Source: Collinsella sp. AM33-4BH
GTDB lineage: Bacteria; Actinomycetota; Coriobacteriia; Coriobacteriales; Coriobacteriaceae
Reading direction: 5' to 3'
Length of the DNA stretch: 56,620 nt
Assembly (NCBI RefSeq): GCF_003469205.1
Contig: NZ_QSIN01000014.1
Span: forward strand, 1-56,620
Both the position numbers and the translations under genes were made by a program. The first letter of the stretch is position 1. Every line of letters begins with the position of its first letter. This document shows, in pieces, positions 1 through 11,183 of this stretch. The notes below the pieces were generated by a model that did no database searches, was not told the DNA's origin, and saw only the letters and a list, made by a program, of their open reading frames with translations.

Positions 1-37
1 CAGGAATACCTCGATACATACGAGGGAGGTGAATGAC

Positions 38-382
38 ATGAAACTATTTGAACAGCTGAAGTCCAATGCGTCGCGCATGGCTGTCTACGCCATCCTCGTG
101 GCAACGGCTTTATGCGGAATCGCGGCACCCGTCTATGCGCTCAACGGGGAGAAAGGCGATGTCGAACCCGCGTACATGGCTTCGACGGTTAAGGACCGGT
201 ACAAAGCCTTCTCTGGAGACACGTTTTACGTAGCAGAGTACGACACGACCTACCGTCAGCTTCGCTACAACAAGGGCTACGACTATCTAGGCGCAGAGGC
301 AATCAGCTATACATCGGGTTGGTACGGCTCAAACTATGGACACATAACCCAGTTCAAGTGTAACTACCGTGTGTACAACTAA
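38..382 (+). CDS. small secreted protein of unknown function
   Basis: The protein has 114 residues. ATG at 38 is preferred over the in-frame GTG at 29 because GAGGGAGG (22-29) sits at normal spacing from it. The first ~35 residues are a typical Sec signal: positive N-terminus, hydrophobic stretch AVYAILVATALCGIAAP, then a likely AxA-type cut near VYA-LN. The mature part of about 80 residues is Tyr/Gly-rich, has one Cys and ends in KCNYRVYN. I do not recognise the family. A secreted peptide or small bacteriocin-like product is possible, but no immunity or export gene is visible within the window. The gene ends at its own strong terminator, so it is probably transcribed alone or as the last gene of an upstream operon. 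Confidence 0.6.
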   Translation: MKLFEQLKSNASRMAVYAILVATALCGIAAPVYALNGEKGDVEPAYMASTVKDRYKAFSGDTFYVAEYDTTYRQLRYNKGYDYLGAEAISYTSGWYGSNYGHITQFKCNYRVYN

Positions 383-397
383 AGCAACCGGCCGGGA

Positions 398-432
398 CGA
401 GGGGTGACGCAAAAGCGTCGCCCCTCGTTTTT
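398..432 (+). terminator. rho-independent terminator of the small secreted protein gene
   Basis: A 13-bp stem (398-410 with 415-427, one G-T pair), a 4-nt loop and a run of five T follow the stop codon at 382. Confidence 0.85.
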
Positions 433-441
433 AACCATGTC

Positions 442-460
442 AACTGAACCTAGTTCAGTT
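442..460. other. 8-bp-arm palindrome AACTGAAC/GTTCAGTT
   Basis: Perfect 8-bp arms flank a 3-bp centre in the gap before rpmE. The size suits a dimeric regulator's operator, but no regulator can be named. The gap 383-749 otherwise holds two terminators and the rpmE leader. Confidence 0.3.
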
Positions 461-523
461 TGGTTGATTTCCGATCTCAGCCGAACACATTGAGCGGAAA
501 GGCCGTTCCCGCAGTCAGTCGAA

Positions 524-563
524 CGTCCCCGGGGCCCTTCTCAGGCCCCGGGGACGGCATTTT
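524..563 (+). terminator. GC-rich terminator-like hairpin
   Basis: A perfect 13-bp stem (524-536 with 544-556) is followed by GCATTTT. No gene lies between it and the previous terminator. It may insulate rpmE from upstream transcription or be a relic. Confidence 0.55.
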
Positions 564-636
564 CCCAGTTGAAGGAACGGTGGAGATGTGTTTCGATGGG
601 TCAGATTCGTGTCGTTCCGAAAAGACCGTGAACCTT

Positions 637-665
637 TTGTGGGACGCGCGGCGCCGTGGTACCAT
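637..665 (+). promoter_or_regulatory. possible rpmE promoter
   Basis: TTGTGG (637-642) and TACCAT (660-665) are 17 bp apart. This would give a leader of about 80 nt before rpmE. Both boxes are imperfect. Confidence 0.35.
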
Positions 666-670
666 AGCCG

Positions 671-749
671 AGTTTGTTGTCTTGGTCGGAAACCAAGACG
701 CCTTATGCGCTGATCGGTAACCAGCGCCTGACCAATAAGGAGTCCTACC
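671..749 (+). promoter_or_regulatory. structured 5' leader of rpmE, candidate L31 autoregulatory leader
   Basis: An 8-bp perfect hairpin (679-686 with 692-699) is followed by a GC-rich stretch with partial self-complementarity and then by the ribosome binding site. Leaders of bL31 genes, including a Coriobacteria class, have been described as ribosomal-protein-binding RNAs. The position and structure fit, but I could not test it against a covariance model. Confidence 0.5.
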
Positions 750-1175
750 ATGAAGCAGGGTATCCATCCCCAGTATGTCGAGTGCACGGTGACGTGCTCC
801 TGCGGCAACACCTTCAAGACGCACGCTACCGTGTCCGAGATGAAGGTCGAGCTTTGCAACGAGTGCCACCCGTTCTACACCGGCCAGCAGAAGTTCGTCG
901 ACACCGGTGGACGCGTCCAGCGCTTCGCCGACAAGTTCGGTGGCGCCGCTGCCGCCCAGCTCAAGAAGGCTGAGGAGGCCAAGGCTGCCAAGGCCGCCAA
1001 GGCTGCTGAGGCCGAGGCCGCTCGCAAGGCCGCCGCTGAGGCTAAGGCTGCCGAGAAGGCTAAGCGTGCTGCTAAGTTCGCCGAGGAGGCTGCCAAGCAG
1101 GCCGCCGAGGCTCCCGCAGAGGCTCCCGTCGAGGAGGCCGCTGCCGAGGCCGAGACCACCGAGGCTGCTGAGTAA
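750..1175 (+). CDS. rpmE: 50S ribosomal protein bL31 with Ala/Lys-rich C-terminal tail
   Basis: The first ~65 residues are a normal zinc-binding bL31: MKQGIHPQY start, Cys16, Cys18, Cys36 and Cys39 as zinc ligands, and the [17 protein letters not shown] block. This is the C+ form. It belongs to the large ribosomal subunit at the inter-subunit bridge region. A tail of about 75 residues follows, made almost only of Ala, Lys, Glu and Arg with AKAA-type repeats, then an acidic end. Usual bL31 length is 70-90, so the 141 residues are nearly double. The tail should be a long charged helix. The ribosome binding site AAGGAG lies directly upstream. The gene appears monocistronic, between its leader and its own terminator. 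Confidence 0.95.
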   Translation: MKQGIHPQYVECTVTCSCGNTFKTHATVSEMKVELCNECHPFYTGQQKFVDTGGRVQRFADKFGGAAAAQLKKAEEAKAAKAAKAAEAEAARKAAAEAKAAEKAKRAAKFAEEAAKQAAEAPAEAPVEEAAAEAETTEAAE

Positions 1176-1210
1176 ATAGCTCGCCGCGGAATCGCTCGCA
1201 TTCATGGCAC

Positions 1211-1252
1211 AAGGGCCGTGCATCCATTTGGGTGCGCGGCCCTTTTCTTTTT
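1211..1252 (+). terminator. rpmE terminator
   Basis: Stem 1213-1222 with 1233-1242 (one G-T pair), flanking AA/TT and a T-rich tail. The top of the hairpin, GCATCCATTTGGGTGC, recurs almost exactly in the hairpin at 5564-5591. Confidence 0.85.
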
Positions 1253-1253
1253 A

Positions 1254-1354
1254 TTGGTGCAAGCTAACCTGTCCCCGTGGCACCAAATGGCAGAGAGACG
1301 GCGTTTGCTCAGATAAAACTTGCCAAAATAAACCTGTCCCATTGTGGCAGGTTG
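1254..1354. repeat. two REP-like palindromes carrying AACCTGTCCC
   Basis: Unit 1 (1254-1286) has arms TTGGTGC/GCACCAA around AACCTGTCCCC. Unit 2 (1316-1354) has arms AAACTTGCCAAAA and TTGTGGCAGGTT around TAAACCTGTCCCA. Unit 2 is nearly identical to the element at 13439-13477. Elements built on GGGGACAGGTT are typical of REP sequences dispersed by RAYT transposases; no such transposase is in the window. Confidence 0.6.
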
Positions 1355-1482
1355 GTCATAGTTATTACGTGGCGGTCGAGGTCGACCGTATAGGCCGCGC
1401 CTTGTTTGGCTAAAGTACAATCATCTGTGTTTAACTCGCCCGCAGCTGCACGGCGTGGGCGATGGCCAAAAAGGAAAACCAC

Positions 1483-4289
<2,807 letters not shown>

Positions 4290-4290
<1 letters not shown>

Positions 4291-5438
4291 TGGCTGAGGC
4301 TTTAGAGGTAACGCTCGCCGAGCTGGACGCGTTTGCGGACCGGCTCGGCGAGGTCGAGTCGTATCTCCACTTGGACGAAAAGCGCACGCGCGTGACCGAG
4401 CTCGAGGCCAAAAGCGTGGCCCCCGGCTTTTGGGATGACGCCGACGCCGCCCGTGCCACCATGGAGGAAATCGCGCGCACCAAGGAAGATATCGCCGCCG
4501 TGGACAACGCGCGCGGCGAGCTTTCCGATGCCCGCGCCGCGCTGGAGCTTGCCGAGGAGATGGGGGATGACCCCGATGCCGCCGCTCTTCGCGAGGAGGC
4601 TACAGCCACGGCTGAGCGCCTGGCCCGTGCCATCGATGAGCTTGAGCTTTCGAGCTGGTTTACCGGTGAGTTCGATCACGGCGATGCCATTGTGACCATC
4701 AAGCCCGGACAGGGTGGTCTGGAGGCCCAGGACTGGACCTTCATGCTCTTTAAGATGTACATGAAGTACTGCCAGCGTCGCGGCTGGAAGGTCACGATTA
4801 ACGACTGCCCCGCTGCTGAGGTCATCGGCATCGACCGCGCGACCTTTACCGTCGAGGGCAAGGACGCATTTGGCATGCTGCGCGCCGAGGCCGGCGTCCA
4901 CCGCTTGGTTCGCATTAGCCCCACCGACGACAAGAAGCGCCGCCAGACCACGTTTGCCGGCGTCGAGGTCATCCCCGTGCTACCCGATGATATCGACATC
5001 GAAATCAGTCCCGATGACATCCGCGTGGACGTGTACCACGCGAGCGGCCCGGGCGGTCAGGGCGTTAACACCACCGACTCCGCCGTGCGCGTGACGCATT
5101 TCCCCAGCGGCATTGTGGTCACCTGCCAAAACGAGCGCAGCCAGATCCAGAACAAGGCCGCGTGCATGCAGATCCTCAAGGCTCGCCTGTACGAGATTGA
5201 GCTCGAGAAGCGCGCCGAGGCCCTGGATGAGATTCGCGGACCCAAAACCACGATTGGTTTTGGCAACCAGATCCGCAGCTACGTGCTCTACCCGTATCAG
5301 ATGGTTAAGGACCTACGCACGGGCGTTGAGACCAGCAACGTCGAGGCAGTTCTTGACGATGGCGACCTGGACCCGTTTGTTATTGGCTATCATCGCTGGG
5401 CCACCGGCAACGCCGATGCAGAAGGCTCGGAGATCTAA
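4290..5438 (+). CDS. prfB: peptide chain release factor 2 with SPT in place of SPF
   Basis: RF2 ends translation at UGA and UAA. The 382-residue product has the RF2-type N-terminus (APGFWDD), the catalytic GGQ at residues 255-257 (SGPGGQGVNTTDSAVR), and normal domain order. In the codon-recognition tripeptide, RF2 normally reads SPF. Here residues 210-212 read S-P-T, 45 residues before GGQ, the same spacing as in E. coli RF2, so the alignment is firm. The gene is one open frame: the UGA-containing +1 frameshift near codon 26 that autoregulates many prfB genes is absent. It overlaps the secA stop by one base. Only three of the 44 protein genes called here end in TGA, which may be connected. 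Confidence 0.95.
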
Positions 5439-5499
5439 AACATCGGGCGGCTTCAAGCCGATGCTAAGCCCAACGGTTGGACGGGTTTGTATCCGGAAT

Positions 5500-5523
5500 A
5501 AACCCTGCGCAGGGGTGGTTTTT
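5500..5523 (+). terminator. weak terminator after prfB
   Basis: A short stem (ACCCT/AGGGGT around GCGC) is followed by GGTTTTT. The stem is short and imperfect. Confidence 0.35.
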
Positions 5524-5563
5524 GTCCGGCGAATCGGTAGAATCGAATACAGCAAGAAGTTCG

Positions 5564-5591
5564 AAGCGCATCCGTTTGGGTGCGCTTTTTT
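5564..5591 (+). terminator. terminator just ahead of the YitT gene
   Basis: A 10-bp stem (5564-5573 with 5578-5587, one G-T pair) is followed by six T. It ends only a few bases before the ribosome binding site of the next gene, so it could act as an attenuator as well as ending the secA-prfB transcript. Confidence 0.7.
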
Positions 5592-5603
5592 GAGGGAGGC
5601 AGC

Positions 5604-6494
5604 ATGGCATATCGTCTGGACATTAAGCGTATTCTTTCGATGAACTTCTTTCACGACCTGCCCCAGATTATGTTGGGGTGCGCTCTGGCCGCTATTGCGA
5701 CCGACCTGTTTTTGATTCCCAACGGCCTTGCTGCCGGTGGCGTTACGGGCCTTGCCACCATTATCCAGGCGGTCGGCGCATCGCGCGGTCTATCGCTTCC
5801 CGTTGGTATTCAGACGATCGTGATGAACGCCTTGCTGCTGCTGGTCGTTATGCGCGAGGGTGGCATGTTCTACGTGGTGCAGACGGCGACGGGCTTTGTG
5901 CTGCTGGGCTTTTTCACCGACCTGTTCGCTCCGTTTGTGGCGCCGCTGGCACATGCCGATCTGATGCTGCCCGCTATGTGGGGCGGCATCATCACGGGCA
6001 TCGGTTATGGCATGGTGCTGCGCGCCGGCGCCAACACCGGCGGCTCGGACACGATTGGCCAAATCATCTCGCGTAATACCTCGCTGCCCGTGGGCTCGAC
6101 CGTCATGGCGATCGATGTTGCCGTATGTGCGCTGTCGGCTCCGGTCTTTTCAATCGAAAATGCACTATATGCAGGCCTTTCGATGGTCATTAGCGGCTAC
6201 GTGATCGATGCCGTGGTCGATGGTGGCAACAAACGCCGTATGGTACTCATCATCTCGGACAAGTTCCCCGATATCGCTGCCGATATCATGTATGGCCTGG
6301 GTCGTGGTTGTACCAAGTTTAAGGCGACTGGCATGTATTCGGGTGCCGAGAAGCCGGTGATCATGGTCATCGTGAGCCGTCGGGAGCTCAATACCCTCAA
6401 GACGATCGTGCGCGAGCGCGATCCTCACGCCATTGTGACGGTCGCCGACGTTACGGAAGCCTTCGGCGAGGGATTCAAGGACATTAGCGCGTAG
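5604..6494 (+). CDS. YitT family membrane protein
   Basis: The protein has 296 residues. ATG at 5604 follows GAGGGAGG at good spacing; the frame opens upstream inside the terminator. The N-terminal ~200 residues hold about five membrane segments, with the family-typical FLIPNGLAAGGVTGLATI and the glycine-rich GIGYGMVLRAGANTGGSDTIGQI. The C-terminal ~80 residues (VLIISDKFPDIAADIMYGLGRG and onward) form the soluble DUF2179 domain. The biochemical function of YitT proteins is not settled; roles in transport or regulation at the membrane are guesses. No operon partner is evident. Confidence 0.88.
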   Translation: MAYRLDIKRILSMNFFHDLPQIMLGCALAAIATDLFLIPNGLAAGGVTGLATIIQAVGASRGLSLPVGIQTIVMNALLLLVVMREGGMFYVVQTATGFVLLGFFTDLFAPFVAPLAHADLMLPAMWGGIITGIGYGMVLRAGANTGGSDTIGQIISRNTSLPVGSTVMAIDVAVCALSAPVFSIENALYAGLSMVISGYVIDAVVDGGNKRRMVLIISDKFPDIAADIMYGLGRGCTKFKATGMYSGAEKPVIMVIVSRRELNTLKTIVRERDPHAIVTVADVTEAFGEGFKDISA

Positions 6495-6701
6495 GGCCGA
6501 CCGCGTCCCATCCAAAAGACGTTCACATTGATAAACCGTTTCATCAGCGGTTCTGCCTGCTCAATTGTTCAAATAATGATAAAAACTCTGGTAAAGCCAT
6601 CAGTTTCCAGCATAATGAATGACGTACGTGCATTGCGGCTGTGTTGGGATTACCTTCGGTGCCGTGCGCATTTTGTCTAATGAGGATGAAAGGAAGGCAC
6701 A

Positions 6702-7532
6702 ATGAGCGACGAAGAGCTCAAAAAGGTTGCCAACGAGGTAAGGAAGGGCATCGTCACCGGCGTGCACGCTGCCAAGTCCGGCCATCCGGGCGGTTCGCTC
6801 GGCGCTGCCGACATCATGACCTATCTGTACTTTGAGGAAATGAACGTCGACCCGTCCGATCCCCGCAAGGCCGATCGCGACCGTTTTGTGCTCTCCAAGG
6901 GCCATTGCGCTCCGGGCCTGTACGCCGTGCTCGCCGAGCGCGGGTTCTTCCCCAAGGAGGATCTTGAGACGCTGCGCCACATCGGCAGCCACCTGCAGGG
7001 TCACCCCAACATGAACGACACCCCGGGCGTCGACATGTCCACCGGCTCGCTCGGCCAGGGCATTTCCGCCGCCGTGGGCATGGCCGTTGCCGCCAAGCAC
7101 TGGGGCGATACTTATCGCACGTACGCCCTGCTGGGTGATGGCGAGAGCGAGGAGGGCCAGGTCTGGGAGGCCGCCATGTTTGCCGGCAACCAGCAGCTCG
7201 ATAACCTCTGCGTGATCGTCGACCACAACGGCCTTCAGATTGACGGTCCCGTCGAGGAGGTCAACGACCCCATGCCGCTCGCCGACAAGTTCCGCGCGTT
7301 CAAGTTCCACGTGGTTGAGCTCGCCGACGGCAACGACTTCGACCAGATCCGCGCCGCCTTTGCCGAGGCTCGCGCCACCAAGGGGCAGCCGACCGCCATT
7401 ATCGCCGAGACCACAAAGGGCAAGGGCGTGTCCTTTATGGAGAACCAGGTTGGCTGGCACGGCAAGGCCCCCAACGATGAACAGTTTGAGCAGGCCATGG
7501 CAGAGCTCACGGCCGCCGGAGAGGAGCTCTAG
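6702..7532 (+). CDS. transketolase, N-terminal (thiamine diphosphate binding) subunit
   Basis: The 276-residue product is the first half of a split transketolase of the non-oxidative pentose phosphate pathway. It moves two-carbon units between sugar phosphates. The marks are GHPGGSLGAADIMTYLYF, the SKGHCAPGLYAVLAERG segment, and the thiamine diphosphate motif GDGESEEGQVWEAAMFAGN. The ribosome binding site is GAAAGGAAGG. One base separates its stop from the start of the C-terminal subunit, so the two are made together and should form one active enzyme. Split transketolases are common in anaerobes and archaea. Confidence 0.95.
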   Translation: MSDEELKKVANEVRKGIVTGVHAAKSGHPGGSLGAADIMTYLYFEEMNVDPSDPRKADRDRFVLSKGHCAPGLYAVLAERGFFPKEDLETLRHIGSHLQGHPNMNDTPGVDMSTGSLGQGISAAVGMAVAAKHWGDTYRTYALLGDGESEEGQVWEAAMFAGNQQLDNLCVIVDHNGLQIDGPVEEVNDPMPLADKFRAFKFHVVELADGNDFDQIRAAFAEARATKGQPTAIIAETTKGKGVSFMENQVGWHGKAPNDEQFEQAMAELTAAGEEL

Positions 7533-7533
7533 G

Positions 7534-8475
7534 ATGGCAGACGTCAAGAAAATCGCCACGCGTGTAAGCTACGGCGAGGCCCTCGTCGAGCTTGCCAACG
7601 AGCACGATGACTTTGTGGTCCTCGACGCCGACCTGGCCGCCGCCACGCAGACCGGTAAGTTTAAGGCCGCTTGCCCCGACCGCTTCTTCGATGTGGGCAT
7701 TGCCGAGAGCAACCTGATGGGCGTCGCCGCCGGTATCGCGACCACTGGTCGTGTTGCCTTCGCGAGTACCTTTGCCATGTTCGCTGCCGGTCGCGCCTTT
7801 GAGCAGGTCCGCAACTCCATCGGCTACCCGCACCTCAACGTCAAGATCGGCGCCACGCACGCCGGTATTTCGGTCGGCGAGGACGGCGCCACGCATCAGT
7901 GCTGCGAGGATATCGCCCTCATGCGCGTCATCCCCGGCATGACCGTGATCGTTCCCGCCGACGACGTCGAGGCCCGCGCCGTGACGCGCGCCGCCTACGA
8001 GTGCGACGGCCCGGTGTACATGCGCTTCGCCCGTTTGGCCTCGCCGGTTATCAACGACCCCGAGACCTACAAGTTCGAGTTGGGTAAGGGCATTGTCATG
8101 CGCGAGGGCGCCGATGTGACCATCATCGCTTGCGGTCTGATGGTCGGCGAGGCCCTCGAGGCCGCCGAGCAGCTCGCTGCCGAGGGCATCGACGCCGAGG
8201 TCATCAACATGCACACCATCAAGCCCATCGACGCCGACCTGGTCGTCAAGAGCGCTACCAAGACCGGCCACGTCGTGACCGTCGAGGAGCACTCCGTGAT
8301 CGGTGGTCTGGGCAGTGCCGTTGCCGACGTCCTGTGCGAGCAGTGCCCGACACCGCTCAAGAAGATCGGTGTCAACGACACCTTCGGCGAGTCCGGCCCG
8401 GGTGCCGAGCTCCTGCACAAGTACGGCCTGGACGCCGCCAACATCGTGGCGACCACCAAGGAGTTCTTGGCCTAG
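7534..8475 (+). CDS. transketolase, C-terminal subunit
   Basis: The 313-residue product is the second half of the split transketolase. It starts at ATG 7534 (MADVKKIATRVSYGEALVELA); a longer in-frame extension upstream lies inside the N subunit gene and is not used. It has the pyrimidine-binding domain with DADLAAATQTGKF, FDVGIAESNLMGVAAGIA and the TFAMFAAGRAFEQVRNSI helix, then the C-terminal domain ending in FGESGPGAELLHKYGLDAANI. It resembles the Tkt-C and DXS families, but the pairing with the N subunit settles it as transketolase. A good terminator follows. Confidence 0.95.
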   Translation: MADVKKIATRVSYGEALVELANEHDDFVVLDADLAAATQTGKFKAACPDRFFDVGIAESNLMGVAAGIATTGRVAFASTFAMFAAGRAFEQVRNSIGYPHLNVKIGATHAGISVGEDGATHQCCEDIALMRVIPGMTVIVPADDVEARAVTRAAYECDGPVYMRFARLASPVINDPETYKFELGKGIVMREGADVTIIACGLMVGEALEAAEQLAAEGIDAEVINMHTIKPIDADLVVKSATKTGHVVTVEEHSVIGGLGSAVADVLCEQCPTPLKKIGVNDTFGESGPGAELLHKYGLDAANIVATTKEFLA

Positions 8476-8522
8476 AGCAGCTATCGCTCAATCGGCAACA
8501 AGCCAATCGCATTCAAATGCAG

Positions 8523-8556
8523 ACAGGGGCGTCCTCAAAGAGGGCGGCCCTGTTTT
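8523..8556 (+). terminator. transketolase operon terminator
   Basis: A GC-rich interrupted stem (ACAGGG to CCCTGT, inner GCG and CCTC/GAGG pairs around AAA) is followed by TTTTA. Confidence 0.75.
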
Positions 8557-8696
8557 ATATTTCAGCTAAATCAGAGCCGCACCAAGCGAGGCTTTCTCCG
8601 GGAAGAGAGCCCAGTACAGCAAAGTGCAATTCAGACCCTTCCAACTTTGTATATGCAGCACCCCAAGATAAACGCGGCGGCCCCTTAGTAGCCGCA

Positions 8697-8819
8697 GGCC
8701 GCGTACAGGGTTACCTCCCAAATCTTTCCGCAGGACGGAGGAGCCCCCGCAGCGCGAAGCGCGCAGCGGGGGCTCCGACATGTCCGAGGACGATTTGGGA
8801 GGTAACCCTGTACGCGGCC
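8697..8819. repeat. 123-bp element with perfect 28-bp inverted ends and inner hairpin
   Basis: Arms 8697-8724 and 8792-8819 are exact reverse complements over 28 bp. Inside, arms 8741-8750 and 8766-8775 (GAGCCCCCGC and its complement) form a second hairpin capped by GCGCGAAGCGC. The whole could fold as one long cruciform or RNA rod. It fills much of the 446-bp gap between the transketolase genes and ftsE. No ORF lies in it. It resembles a MITE or large REP-type element rather than a terminator, because no T-run follows and the loop is structured. Confidence 0.75.
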
Positions 8820-8921
8820 GGAGGGACCAGGCCCCGCCATGCTTCTTATGTGCATTGAAGGCAATCCTGCTAAAATACAAAGCGCTCATGTAGTTTAAAC
8901 GCACGACGATAAGGAGCACCA

Positions 8922-10142
8922 GTGGGTAACCACTTCCGTACCTCCGGTGCGGGCGATGATGCCCCCAAGACGCAGACAGGCGTCCAGGGCAGTCGTTTCG
9001 CCACTCCGGATTCAGAGGGCCAGCCTGTTGCTCAGGCCCCCGCTCAGCCGGCAGATCAGGCACAGCCGGTATCCGATCCCTTTGCCTACAATCCCACCAG
9101 CGATGTCGCGCTTTCCGGCACGGCGGGTTTTGAGCCCGTTCAGGCCGTGACCGCTCGCGTGGAGCAGCCTCAGGCTGGCGCCGCCACGCCGCAGCCTACC
9201 ATGGCCGGCATTCCCGACCCCATGGCCCCTGCGACACCGGCTCCTCAGCCTGCGCAGTCCGGTCTCTTTGCCGCTATTCCCGATCCCACGCAGCCTGCTG
9301 CCCCGGTGGTCGAGAACGATCAGGCCGCCGAGGTCGCAAGCCTCGATAACGCGCTCAACAACCCCGATTTTACGTCGGTGTTTGCGCCCATCGATCCGCA
9401 AGCCAGCCGCAAGAAGATGGCCAAGCAGGCCGGTGTCGAGCCCGTCATCCTTATGGAGCATGTCACCAAGATCTATCCGGCACAGCCCAACAAGCCTGCA
9501 CTCGACGACATCAACATCGAGATCTATCCGGGCGAGTTCGTCTTCCTGGTCGGTCATTCCGGCTCGGGTAAGACCACGCTGCTGTCGACGCTCAACCGCG
9601 ACGTCAAGCCGACGAGCGGCCGCATCTTGGTTGCCGGTCAGGACCTCATGAAGATCAAGAACCGCAAGGTTCCGTTCCTGCGCCGCCAGATTGGCGCCGT
9701 GTTCCAGGACTTTAAGCTTCTGCCGCAAAAGACCGCCTACGAAAACGTGGCGTTTGCCCTGCAGTGCATCGGCAAGCCTAAGGGCGTCATTCGCAGCCAG
9801 GTGCCGGAGGTGCTGCGTCTGGTCGGTCTGGCCGATCAGATGGACTCGCTGCCCGACCAGCTTTCCGGTGGCGAGCAGCAGCGCGTCGCCGTCGCCCGCG
9901 CTATGGTCAACCGTCCGCCGCTGCTGATCTGCGACGAGCCCACGGGTAACCTCGACCCGGCGATCTCGCTGGGCATCATGAAGCTGCTCGAGCGTATTAA
10001 CCGCACCGGCACCACCGTGATCGTCGCCACGCACGACCGCGAGATGGTCGATAGCATGCACCGTCGCGTGATCGCCCTCGAGGGCGGCCACGTTATCCGC
10101 GACCAGGAGAGGGGAGGTTACGGCAACTATGGCACCAACTAA
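8922..10142 (+). CDS. ftsE: cell division ATPase FtsE with 170-residue N-terminal extension
   Basis: FtsE is the ABC-type ATPase that with FtsX controls peptidoglycan hydrolases at the division septum. The GTG start at 8922 follows AAGGAG. Residues ~173-406 are a full FtsE: Walker A GHSGSGKT (~211-218), Q-loop FQDFKLLPQKTAYENV, signature LSGGEQQRVAVARA, and Walker B LLICDEPTGNLD. Residues 1-172 are an unusual low-complexity region rich in Pro, Ala and Gln (PAQPADQAQP, PAPQPAQSG, with repeated IPDP). Typical FtsE proteins have ~225 residues. The composition stays G/C-rich and in frame, and the ribosome binding site is at the far start, so the extension looks real. The ftsX start overlaps its end by 14 bp. 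Confidence 0.93.
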   Translation: MGNHFRTSGAGDDAPKTQTGVQGSRFATPDSEGQPVAQAPAQPADQAQPVSDPFAYNPTSDVALSGTAGFEPVQAVTARVEQPQAGAATPQPTMAGIPDPMAPATPAPQPAQSGLFAAIPDPTQPAAPVVENDQAAEVASLDNALNNPDFTSVFAPIDPQASRKKMAKQAGVEPVILMEHVTKIYPAQPNKPALDDINIEIYPGEFVFLVGHSGSGKTTLLSTLNRDVKPTSGRILVAGQDLMKIKNRKVPFLRRQIGAVFQDFKLLPQKTAYENVAFALQCIGKPKGVIRSQVPEVLRLVGLADQMDSLPDQLSGGEQQRVAVARAMVNRPPLLICDEPTGNLDPAISLGIMKLLERINRTGTTVIVATHDREMVDSMHRRVIALEGGHVIRDQERGGYGNYGTN

Positions 10143-11049
10143 CGTGGGCTACTCCTTCAAAGAGGCAATCAGTCACTTCTTCCGTAACTGGACTACCTCG
10201 CTCGGCGCCGTCATCACGATCTTCCTTTCGCTGTTTATCATCGGCCTGTTCATCATGGGCTCCGCGATGCTGAACTCCGTGATCGGCACCGTCGAGGATC
10301 AGGTTGTCATCAACGCGTTCATTAGCGATGACGCCGATCAGGCCGATGTTCAGGCTTTTGAGGCCGAGCTTAAGACGTGGAATAACGTCAAGTCCGTGAC
10401 CTATAAGGACAAGGACGACGCGCTGGCCGAGTATACGAGCAAGATGTCGGGCAACGCCGACGCCACCATGAGCGCGCTCGATGGCCAGAACCCGCTGCCG
10501 GCTTCGTTTGCAATTGAGATGGACGATCCGTCCAAGGTCGAGAGCACGGCAGAGAAGCTCAAGAAGAACGCCGACTTCCAGAAGATCGCGGATGACGGCG
10601 ACGTCAACGCGAGCGTGCTGTACGGCCAGGAGGAAGTGAGCCGCCTGTTCCAGGTGACCAACTACATCCGCATCGCCGCCGTGGTGCTCGTTGGCCTTCT
10701 GACCTTTATCGCATTCATCTTCATCAACAACACGATTCGCCTGTCCATCACGGCGCGTCGTCGTGAGATTGCGATTATGCGTCTGGTCGGCGCCAGCAAC
10801 GGCTTCATTCGCGGCCCGTTTATCACCGAGGGCGTACTGCAGGCCATTTTGGGCTCGCTGCTTTCCATCGGTGTTCTGGAGCTGCTGCGCAATCTGATGA
10901 TTCCGCGTCTGCAGGAGAGCATCGGCTGGATGTCGTTTGCCCTGCCGATGCAGTACTACCTGGTGACCTATGCTGCGCTGATTCTGGTCGGCGTGATTAT
11001 CGGTCTCTTTGGTTCTGCCATCGCCATGCGCCGCTACCTGCGCGTGTAG
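10129..11049 (+). CDS. ftsX: cell division protein FtsX
   Basis: FtsX is the membrane partner of FtsE. The 306-residue product has a short cytoplasmic N-terminus (GYSFKEAISHFFRNWTTS), a first membrane helix (~25-45), a large extracellular domain (~50-180) that in the family contacts peptidoglycan hydrolases or their adaptors, and three C-terminal helices (VVLVGLLTFIAFIFI and onward) ending in RRYLRV. Length and layout are normal. Its start lies inside the ftsE end with GAGAGGGGAGG just ahead, so translation is coupled. A terminator follows. Confidence 0.94.
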   Translation: MAPTNVGYSFKEAISHFFRNWTTSLGAVITIFLSLFIIGLFIMGSAMLNSVIGTVEDQVVINAFISDDADQADVQAFEAELKTWNNVKSVTYKDKDDALAEYTSKMSGNADATMSALDGQNPLPASFAIEMDDPSKVESTAEKLKKNADFQKIADDGDVNASVLYGQEEVSRLFQVTNYIRIAAVVLVGLLTFIAFIFINNTIRLSITARRREIAIMRLVGASNGFIRGPFITEGVLQAILGSLLSIGVLELLRNLMIPRLQESIGWMSFALPMQYYLVTYAALILVGVIIGLFGSAIAMRRYLRV

Positions 11050-11072
11050 GCATGCCTGGAATTCACCCTTCC

Positions 11073-11106
11073 AACGGGTCGTCTCTTATGGGGCGGCCCG
11101 TTTTTT
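11073..11106 (+). terminator. ftsEX terminator
   Basis: The stem 11073-11084 with 11091-11102 uses some G-T pairs and runs into a tract of six T. Confidence 0.85.
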
Positions 11107-11183
11107 GATCCCTAGGGGACGGCAGGAAAGCGAATCATTTGGGTAGACTCTTTGGAGTTCGCAATCGATAGCAAGGAGGCGCC

